Assembly (NCBI GenBank): GCA_947086625.1
Contig: CAMTZV010000046.1
Location: forward strand, 1-7,944
Direction of reading: 5' to 3'
Source: an uncultured bacterium
GTDB lineage: Bacteria; Bacillota; Clostridia; Lachnospirales; Lachnospiraceae
DNA: 7,944 bases
Shown here: piece after piece, positions 1 to 5,154 of the stretch
How positions within the stretch are numbered: the first letter of the stretch is position 1
How the letters are laid out: each line of letters starts with the position of its first letter
The notes under the pieces: model-generated
Databases searched by the model: none
Seen by the model: the letters and a program-made list of their open reading frames with translations, nothing else
Told to the model about the DNA's origin: nothing
Position numbers and translations under genes: made by a program

Positions 1-995
1 TCCGAGGTCATCCCGAACTGCTTAATCGACGGAAACGTGTAAAAGGCGCCGAACGGCTCAAAGCACTGCAGGCCCAACCGCTCAAATTCGTGCATGAGAT
101 ACCGCCGCCTCTGGTTGTACTGCTCGCGCATCATCGCCACGTCCTCGTCGCCGTTTTTCATTGCCTCCACCGCCGCGTACTGGCTGTTTGTCGGCGCGCA
201 CATAATCGCAAACTGATGAATCTTCAAAATCTGATCCATGATCTCCTTCGGGCCGCAGGCATAACCCAGACGCCACCCGGTCATTGCGTGCGACTTGGAA
301 AAACCGTTGATGACGACCGTGCGCTCCCGCATCCCGGGCAGCGACGCGATGGACGTGTGCTCGTCCAGATAACACAGCTCCGCGTAGATCTCGTCGCTGA
401 GCACAAACAGGTCATGCCTTTTGACAACCTCGGCAACCGCCGCAAGATCCGATTTTTCCATGACCGCCCCGGTCGGATTGTTCGGGTAGGGCAGCACTAA
501 AATTTTCGTCTTCGGCGTGATGGCAGCCTCCAGCTCCTCAGCCGTCAGCCGGAACTGGTTTTCCTCCTTCAGCTCGATGATGACCGGAACGCCGCCCGCT
601 AATATGCAGCACGGCTCGTAGGAGACGTAGCTCGGCTGCGGGATGAGCACCTCGTCGCCGGGGTCTAACATCGCCCGGAACGCATTGTCGATGCCCTCGC
701 TGCCGCCGACCGTAATCAAAATCTCCTTCATCGGATCGTATTCCAGATGAAACCTGCGGTTTAAGTACCTTGAAATCTCCACGCGAAGCTCCTTTAACCC
801 CGCGTTTGACGTGTAAAAGGTGCGCCCCTTTTCCAATGAAAAAATACCCTCGTCGCGGATATGCCAGGGGGTATCAAAATCCGGCTCGCCCACGCCAAGC
901 GAGATTGCATCCTCCATCTCGCTTGCGATGTCAAAAAATTTCCGGATGCCGGACGGCTTGATCGCTGTTATCGTTTTATTTAGCGGATTTCTCAT
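1..995 (-). CDS. Class I PLP-dependent aminotransferase (C-terminus beyond window)
   Basis: Cytosolic fold-type I aminotransferase, which would move an amino group between an amino acid and a 2-oxo acid through pyridoxal phosphate. The 331 visible residues include an N-terminal SLGVGEPDFDTP segment (about 32-43), the YPNNPTG cofactor-site motif with N172-N173, SDEIY with D201 (pyridine nitrogen partner) and Y204, and the Schiff-base lysine K234 in GFSKSHAMTGWRLG. Class I enzymes usually have about 390 residues, so roughly 60 are missing beyond the left edge, including the expected substrate-carboxylate arginine. The ATG at 995-993 overlaps the stop of the upstream Lrp-type gene by four bases (ATGA), which suggests translational coupling. 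It is the last visible gene of the operon. The family is certain. The substrate is not: the sequence resembles the PatA/aspartate/alanine/aromatic group, and these cannot be separated by eye. Confidence 0.93.
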   Translation of the reverse strand, partial: MRNPLNKTITAIKPSGIRKFFDIASEMEDAISLGVGEPDFDTPWHIRDEGIFSLEKGRTFYTSNAGLKELRVEISRYLNRRFHLEYDPMKEILITVGGSEGIDNAFRAMLDPGDEVLIPQPSYVSYEPCCILAGGVPVIIELKEENQFRLTAEELEAAITPKTKILVLPYPNNPTGAVMEKSDLAAVAEVVKRHDLFVLSDEIYAELCYLDEHTSIASLPGMRERTVVINGFSKSHAMTGWRLGYACGPKEIMDQILKIHQFAIMCAPTNSQYAAVEAMKNGDEDVAMMREQYNQRRRYLMHEFERLGLQCFEPFGAFYTFPSIKQFGMTS

Positions 996-1474
996 GGTGT
1001 CATCAACATCCTTTCATCCCTCGGCGACTCTGCCATGACGGTGCCGTGATCCTTGTATTTCTTTAAGATAAAGTTCGTCTTCGTGCTGAGCACGGAATCC
1101 AGCGTGGAGAGCTTGTCGGTCACAAATGAGGAAATGTCGCGCAGCGTCTTTCCCTCGAGCGTCACCATCAGGTCAAACCCGCCGGAGATCAGATACACGG
1201 AATTGACCTCCGGGTAGTTGTAAATGCGCTCCGCCACCTTGTCAAAGCCCATATCCCGCTGCGGTGTGACGCGCACCTCGATCATCGCCGTCACCTTTTC
1301 CACCCCGGTCTTATCCCAGTCGATCAGTGTGTGGTAGCCGCAGATCACATGCTCCGCCTCCATCGCCGCCAGCTCGTTTGCGACCATCGTCTCGTCCACA
1401 CCCAAAAGCACAGCCAGATCGTGCAAAGACACGCGGCTGTTTTTCTCGATAAACGTCAAAATCTTTTCTCGCAT
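992..1474 (-). CDS. Lrp/AsnC family transcriptional regulator
   Basis: DNA-binding regulator of the feast/famine type, 160 residues, normal length for the family. Residues about 3-50 form the winged helix-turn-helix (VSLHDLAVLLGVDETMVANEL, followed by ICGYHTLIDWDKTG). Residues about 60-140 form the RAM/AsnC ligand-binding and oligomerisation domain, with the SGGFDLMVTLEGK segment typical of the effector region. The frame is open further upstream to 1624, but the ATG at 1474 is preferred: it begins the conserved first helix and is preceded by AGGAG and GGGG at good spacing, whereas the extension would overlap the upstream gene and is Arg/Gly-rich. The gene overlaps the downstream aminotransferase by 4 nt. 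Lrp-type genes are often paired with aminotransferases, so local control of that gene by an amino acid is plausible. The effector and the operators are not evident from the sequence. Confidence 0.93.
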   Translation of the reverse strand: MREKILTFIEKNSRVSLHDLAVLLGVDETMVANELAAMEAEHVICGYHTLIDWDKTGVEKVTAMIEVRVTPQRDMGFDKVAERIYNYPEVNSVYLISGGFDLMVTLEGKTLRDISSFVTDKLSTLDSVLSTKTNFILKKYKDHGTVMAESPRDERMLMTP

Positions 1475-1480
1475 TCCCCT

Positions 1481-1490
1481 GCTCCTCTTT
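1481..1490 (-). promoter_or_regulatory. Ribosome binding site that fixes the Lrp-type start
   Basis: Read on the minus strand, GAGGAGC lies just upstream of AGGGGA and the ATG at 1474-1472. This purine-rich block supports the internal ATG over in-frame starts further upstream that lie within the AIR synthase-like gene. Confidence 0.6.
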
Positions 1491-1515
1491 CTATTTTCTA
1501 TAATTATGATGCGTC

Positions 1516-2502
1516 TCAGCCGCAGACCTTGTAGAGCTCGTCGGCCTTCGGCGGCTCCAAAAAGCGCCGTTCCCCGCCGGATACGATCACCCGGTCGTTG
1601 CCCTCCGTCGCCTTTCCGACGCACACTGCCGGAATATCCGCCGCCGCCAGCGCACGCACGAGTCCGTTGCCGTCCGCCGCCGCCATGAGCATACTCCCGC
1701 TGCTGATCAGCGCATACGGATTGATCTCAAAAAATTCACAAATTTCTATCGTTTCCTGACGAATCGGGATTTTTTTCAGATCGGCCTCCAGCCCGACGCC
1801 GGAACTCTCCGCCATCTCCCAGAGCGCGCCGAAGATACCGCCCTCGGTCACGTCGTGCATCGCCGCAACGCCGTTTTCCACGGCAATCGCTGCCTCCGGC
1901 AGCACGGATAAGTAGCGGTCAAAGCCCTTCGCCGTATCCACGAGCGCCTTCGGATAGCGCCCAAGCAGCGCATCCTCCCGCTCCTTTGCAATGATGGATG
2001 TACCCTCCAGCCCGATCCACTTTGTCACAATAAGATCCATGCCCGGACGGGCGCCGGCAGTTGAGACGAGCCGTCCCTTTTTCGCCTTTCCGACGCCAAC
2101 GACCGAGATGACCGGCTGGTTGACCACGCGCGTCACCTCCGTGTGCCCGCCCATGATCTGCACATGAGCGGCATGCGCGGCGCGCTCGGCCTGCTCCATC
2201 ATCGCCCGCAGCTTCGCCTCGGAGAGCCGTTCGGGTAAAAGAAAAGTAAGCATCACACCGATCGGCTCCGCGCCCGCACTGGCGAGGTCATTGAGCGTAA
2301 TCTGGATCGCCAGATTTCCGATGTCCTTCGCCGTGCCGGTGATCGGGTCTGTTGATAAAACAAATATCTCGTCCTCCCGCAGCGCAACCGCCGCGCAGTC
2401 CTCGCCGACGGAGGCGCCAAGCAGCACCTCCGGTCGGTCGGTTTGAATTTGTTTTAACACAGATCTTTTTAATATTGCCTCCGGTACTTTGCCTACTTTC
2501 AT
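1516..2502 (-). CDS. AIR synthase-related / HypE-like protein
   Basis: Member of the PurM/HypE/ThiL/SelD superfamily, 328 residues. These proteins bind ATP at a dimer interface and activate carbonyl or carboxylate groups. Residues about 28-140 match the N-terminal AIRS domain: GASVGEDCAAV at 29-39, a DPITG segment, and NLAIQITLNDLASAGAEPIGVMLTFLLPE-like residues. The C-terminal AIRS_C domain follows IMGGHTEVTRVVNQPVISVVGVG and includes HDVTEGG and LISSGSMLMA. The ATG at 2502 has AAAGGA 8 nt upstream. An open extension to 2781 is rejected because it is Arg/Lys-rich and overlaps the VanW gene in another frame. It lies 25 nt after the VanW stop, within the same operon. The tail ends Tyr-Lys-Val-Cys-Gly. 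HypE proteins also end in a functional cysteine, but no hydrogenase genes are visible, so a HypE role is not supported and the true reaction is unknown. Confidence 0.88.
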   Translation of the reverse strand: MKVGKVPEAILKRSVLKQIQTDRPEVLLGASVGEDCAAVALREDEIFVLSTDPITGTAKDIGNLAIQITLNDLASAGAEPIGVMLTFLLPERLSEAKLRAMMEQAERAAHAAHVQIMGGHTEVTRVVNQPVISVVGVGKAKKGRLVSTAGARPGMDLIVTKWIGLEGTSIIAKEREDALLGRYPKALVDTAKGFDRYLSVLPEAAIAVENGVAAMHDVTEGGIFGALWEMAESSGVGLEADLKKIPIRQETIEICEFFEINPYALISSGSMLMAAADGNGLVRALAAADIPAVCVGKATEGNDRVIVSGGERRFLEPPKADELYKVCG

Positions 2503-2527
2503 AAAATCAGTCCTTTTGCGCGGTTTG

Positions 2528-4195
2528 TCACTCTTCTGCGCCCTCGTCCGTGTCGTCCGGCAGCTCCTCGAGCTCGTCATCCTCCTTCGGCGGCTTCGCC
2601 GTGCTGCCCTCGTTCTTGTCCTTGTCTTTGTCCTTATCTTTATCCTTGTCTTTGTCCTTATCCTTGTCTTTGTCTTTATCCTCGTCCTTGTCCTTTTCTT
2701 CTTCCTCCTCGCGCTTTTTGATCGCCTCGGCGTTGTTTGCCTTCGCGGCGGCAGAGATCGCCGACTCGCTCTTCGTTGCAATCGCCGCCTTCATCGCCGC
2801 GACGGCCTCCTCGCTGCTTGAGCCGATGCCGACTGTAACGATCTTTGGCGAGGCATAGTACGTGCTGCTGTTGTACTGCTCGCGGCTGACCTCCTTGCCG
2901 CCCTCCTTAATCACCTTCCAAAGCTTTGCGGTATAGCCGGTGTGCGCGCTCTGCTCCGTGTGGATATAGCCGATCGGATGCGCACTGCTCGCCACAAACT
3001 TTGTCTCCGGCTGGGTCGTGCTCGTCGTCTCGCTCTCAAAGACGACCTCCCGGTCTGCGGCTCTGGTCTCCTCGCCGTAAACCGTAAACGTGATCTGCAT
3101 GCCGCTCGTATATCCTTCAATATAGACCGGGAAATCGTAGTTGTTCGTAAATTTCAGATCTTTGTATGTGCCCGCGATGGCCGCGTCCATGGACGGCTTC
3201 ACATAACCCACGATCATCGAATGGCAGTAACGCTCGTCGATCGCAAGCTCCGCGCGGATGACCGCGTTGTAGAGCGTCGTCGAAACCTGACAGATGCCGC
3301 CGCCGTATGTCTGAACGGTCGTCCCGTTCTCGTAGGAGCCGGCCAGCTCATAGCCGTTTTCCGCGGTAAACGGATTGACCGCCTCATAGACCGAGAACTG
3401 GTCGCCGGGGTAGAGCAGCGCGCCGTTGATCTTGCTCGCGCCGTTTCGCACGTTCTGCGCGCGGCCCGCCGAGGATGTTCCAAAGTCCGTCGTGAACGTT
3501 CCGAGCACGTCCTTCACCCGCGCGAGCTGCTCCTTCGTCCCCTCCGGCTCCACCACGCTCGCCACAAGCTCTAAGGAAGCATCCTGCTGCTCCCATGTCT
3601 CTTCTATATAAGATACGATATCGTCCGCAGACTGTTCCACATCCACGGCGATCCCGTTCTGACCGTCCGTGATCGAGAACACGCCGTTCTCGCGGCTTAA
3701 CTCATAGTTGACCGCCTCCTGGTTCATATCTGCGGTATTGTTCTCGAGAAAGCTCTTTACCTTCTCCTTATCGGCGGTATATTCCAGATCGAACACCAGA
3801 TTTTCATGCTCCAAATCCTTCCTGGACTTGTAGCGCTCGATCAGATTTCCGGTTTTGCCGACGTTTAAGGCGTCCTTTACGAGCACACGATTCGACCACG
3901 TCACGCCGAAATCCGCCGCCGTGGCGACGACGCTCTTGTCGTCCACGCTCAGCGTAAACTCCGTGCTCCCAAGCGAGTCAATATAGGCGTCCACCGCCTC
4001 GTTTGCCTCCACCTCAGTCATGCCTCCCACCGCGATCTCACCGATGAAGATATTGTCCGCGATCAGTCTGTCCGCGCCGCTATCCTCCGCATACACGGTT
4101 GTGCCGACATAAACGCCCGCCGCACAGACAGCCACGGCCGCCAGTGCGCCTGTGATTTTCCATACCCGGTTTGATTTTTTCTTTTTTTCGCCCAT
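2528..4195 (-). CDS. VanW family cell-wall protein with Lys-Asp repeat tail
   Basis: Membrane-anchored extracytoplasmic protein, 555 residues, of the VanW/YoaR type, presumed to act at peptidoglycan; the biochemical role of VanW domains is unknown. In order: a Lys-rich cytosolic start (MGEKKKK), a transmembrane anchor at about 11-35, putative peptidoglycan-binding (PG_binding_4-like) regions at about 60-215, the VanW domain at about 240-365 with GRAQNV, LYPGDQFSVYEAVNPFT and GGGICQVSTTLYNA (near residue 297), then a G5-like segment ending SPKIVTVGIG. An Ala-rich helix, a Glu run, the Lys-Asp repeat and an acidic terminus follow. The ATG at 4195 has AGAGG six nt upstream. The in-frame ATG at 4264 falls inside the promoter spacer and so would not be transcribed. 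This is the first gene of the minus-strand operon. A VanW domain alone does not imply vancomycin resistance. Confidence 0.92.
   Translation of the reverse strand: MGEKKKKSNRVWKITGALAAVAVCAAGVYVGTTVYAEDSGADRLIADNIFIGEIAVGGMTEVEANEAVDAYIDSLGSTEFTLSVDDKSVVATAADFGVTWSNRVLVKDALNVGKTGNLIERYKSRKDLEHENLVFDLEYTADKEKVKSFLENNTADMNQEAVNYELSRENGVFSITDGQNGIAVDVEQSADDIVSYIEETWEQQDASLELVASVVEPEGTKEQLARVKDVLGTFTTDFGTSSAGRAQNVRNGASKINGALLYPGDQFSVYEAVNPFTAENGYELAGSYENGTTVQTYGGGICQVSTTLYNAVIRAELAIDERYCHSMIVGYVKPSMDAAIAGTYKDLKFTNNYDFPVYIEGYTSGMQITFTVYGEETRAADREVVFESETTSTTQPETKFVASSAHPIGYIHTEQSAHTGYTAKLWKVIKEGGKEVSREQYNSSTYYASPKIVTVGIGSSSEEAVAAMKAAIATKSESAISAAAKANNAEAIKKREEEEEKDKDEDKDKDKDKDKDKDKDKDKDKDKNEGSTAKPPKEDDELEELPDDTDEGAEE
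2612..2695 (-). repeat. Degenerate 6-bp tandem repeat encoding a (Lys-Asp) tail
   Basis: Fourteen consecutive hexanucleotide units, mostly AAR-GAY, encode twelve Lys-Asp dipeptides plus one Glu-Asp and one Lys-Asn near the C-terminus of the VanW protein. Third positions vary (AAG/AAA, GAC/GAT), so the repeat is conserved at protein level more than at DNA level. The strand would be highly charged, hydrophilic and probably disordered or helical. It sits outside the membrane beyond the VanW and G5-like regions. Confidence 0.9.
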
Positions 4196-4246
4196 AAATA
4201 ACCTCTTCTTACTATAAAAAACTTCTAAAACTTCCGAATCATAGTC

Positions 4247-4275
4247 ATTATAACCAGCTTTCATGCATTTTTCAA
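4247..4275 (-). promoter_or_regulatory. Sigma-A-type promoter of the VanW operon
   Basis: On the minus strand, TTGAAA (4275-4270) is followed by exactly 17 bp and then a perfect TATAAT (4252-4247). Predicted transcription starts near 4240, giving a leader of about 45 nt before the VanW ATG at 4195. It excludes the in-frame ATG at 4264 as a start. The spacer contains the palindrome ATGCAT, which may be chance. Confidence 0.8.
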
Positions 4276-4297
4276 GACTTAAAAACCGCCAGAATAA

Positions 4298-4326
4298 TTG
4301 ACAGAAATCACGAATTTTAGTATATT
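4298..4326 (+). promoter_or_regulatory. Sigma-A-type promoter facing right
   Basis: A perfect TTGACA (4298-4303), a 17-bp spacer and TATATT (4321-4326) form a strong predicted promoter on the plus strand, with a start near 4333. The first convincing gene downstream begins at 4522, so the leader would be about 190 nt and would run antisense through the small gene at 4365-4478. It lies back-to-back with the VanW promoter, with 22 bp between the two -35 boxes. Confidence 0.7.
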
Positions 4327-4364
4327 ACTTACAGTTTTACAGAAGCGGAAAGAAACTGATGGAT

Positions 4365-4478
4365 TTACATCAGGGCACTCAAAATCGTCGGGAGCACCAT
4401 CGTTATTACAAGAATGACCGCAACTACTCCTGCAATTATCTGACGCTTATTATTTTTTTGTTTTTTTGTGTTTTTCAT
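4365..4478 (-). CDS. Small single-helix membrane peptide (37 aa), function unknown
   Basis: The peptide starts MKNTKKQKNNKRQ, a strongly basic cytosolic end, and continues with one hydrophobic helix (IIAGVVAVILVITMVLPTIL) ending SALM. By the positive-inside rule the N-terminus faces the cytosol and the short C-terminus faces out. The internal ATG at 4478 is chosen because AAGAGGTGAT lies directly upstream; the longer open frame to 4553 would overlap the divergent gene. Basic-plus-one-helix peptides of this size are common in Firmicutes. It superficially resembles Prli42-type stressosome-anchoring peptides, but I cannot assign it to that family. It has no clear promoter of its own in the 43 bp before the divergent gene, and a predicted plus-strand transcript crosses it in antisense. 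Confidence 0.65.
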   Translation of the reverse strand: MKNTKKQKNNKRQIIAGVVAVILVITMVLPTILSALM

Positions 4479-4482
4479 ACAT

Positions 4483-4493
4483 ATCACCTCTTT
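4483..4493 (-). promoter_or_regulatory. Strong ribosome binding site of the 37-aa peptide gene
   Basis: Read on the minus strand, AAGAGGTGAT precedes the ATG at 4478 by about four bases. This near-ideal Shine-Dalgarno sequence is the main argument that the short ORF is translated and that its start is at 4478. Confidence 0.65.
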
Positions 4494-4521
4494 GAAAAAA
4501 ATAGAAAGGATCCGTTTGCTT

Positions 4522-5142
4522 ATGCTGTTGCCTTTTTTATCCATTTTTATCATCGTGACCCTTTATATCGCAATCCGCACGCGCCACTCCACGCGCGCAG
4601 AAGAGGACCTCTGGGACGACTTCTGGAAAAAAGAGCAGGAGGCGAACTGGACGCGCAGGCAGGACATCTCAAATCTTGCCTACATTAAGCTTCCGCTCGA
4701 TACGCTTCCGCTTGGCAGATACGACGACGAGGCGCTCACGTGCTTTGAGGACGCCCTGCGCGAGCTGGCCGAAAAGCCCATCTGCAATTTAAACGGCATT
4801 TCCAACACCGACTTAAAGCTTCGCTACGGCGCCGCCAACCTCCCCGCACTCACCGAGTGCGACACCAATTATAGCACGCTTTTGTCCCTTTTGGCAAACT
4901 ATGGCGAAAAACTTTTTGAACTTTCTCACCGGGCGGAGGCAAAAACGGTGCTCGAGTACGCGCTCTCCCTCGGGACGGACGTCGGGAAAACCTACGAGCT
5001 GCTCGCCGACATCTACGAGGAGGAGGGCGACTCCCCGCAGCTTGCGCGTCTGCACGAGACCGCGGAACATCTTTCCTCCATCCGCAAAAGCTCCATCCTG
5101 CGAAAGCTCGACGCGCGAAAGGAACCGGACATTTCACTATAA
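4522..5142 (+). CDS. Membrane-anchored TPR-like protein of unknown function
   Basis: Conserved-looking protein of 206 residues. Residues about 1-19 (MLLPFLSIFIIVTLYIAI) form one hydrophobic anchor followed by a basic stretch (RTRHSTR), which predicts a cytosolic C-terminal domain. A middle part carries Asp-Ile-Ser-Asn-Leu and LPLDTLPLG, then LNGISNTDLKLRYGAANLPAL, which look like family signatures. Residues about 118-190 resemble TPR-type helix pairs (ANYGEKLFEL, AKTVLEYALSLGTD, TYELLADIYEEEGD). The ATG at 4522 has AGAAAGGA 11 nt upstream. An in-frame TTG at 4516 sits only 5 nt after it and is a serious alternative that adds two residues. The frame is open further upstream to 4468, but that overlaps the divergent small gene. 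It is first in the operon and 12 nt before the radical SAM gene, suggesting a scaffold or partner role at the membrane. No catalytic motif is visible. Confidence 0.8.
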   Translation: MLLPFLSIFIIVTLYIAIRTRHSTRAEEDLWDDFWKKEQEANWTRRQDISNLAYIKLPLDTLPLGRYDDEALTCFEDALRELAEKPICNLNGISNTDLKLRYGAANLPALTECDTNYSTLLSLLANYGEKLFELSHRAEAKTVLEYALSLGTDVGKTYELLADIYEEEGDSPQLARLHETAEHLSSIRKSSILRKLDARKEPDISL

Positions 5143-5154
5143 GGATATTCCATC

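Noticed and set aside
2503..2781. Arg/Lys/Thr-rich upstream extension of the AIR synthase-like gene
   Set aside because: It is the Lys-Asp repeat region of VanW read in another frame. The ATG at 2502 has a proper ribosome site and begins the family fold.
2528..4195. Vancomycin resistance operon
   Set aside because: Only a VanW domain is present; no ligase, dehydrogenase, dipeptidase or two-component genes are nearby. VanW/YoaR proteins are widespread in susceptible Clostridia.
4196..4264. 23-residue N-terminal extension of the VanW protein from an ATG at 4264
   Set aside because: That ATG lies inside the promoter spacer, so it would not be in the mRNA. The ATG at 4195 has the ribosome site and the expected Lys-rich pre-anchor start.
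4449..4475. T-rich run on the plus strand as an intrinsic terminator
   Set aside because: No GC-rich stem precedes it. The run is explained by Lys/Asn codons of the minus-strand peptide gene.
4458..4486. Second plus-strand promoter (TTGTTT ... ATATCA) nearer to 4522
   Set aside because: Both boxes match poorly and arise from the T-rich tract; the TTGACA/TATATT pair upstream is far better.
4359..4688. 109-codon plus-strand frame beginning just after the rightward promoter
   Set aside because: It has only a weak GGAAAG ribosome site, a His/Arg-rich composition with no domain, and a second half that overlaps the well-supported TPR-like gene in another frame.
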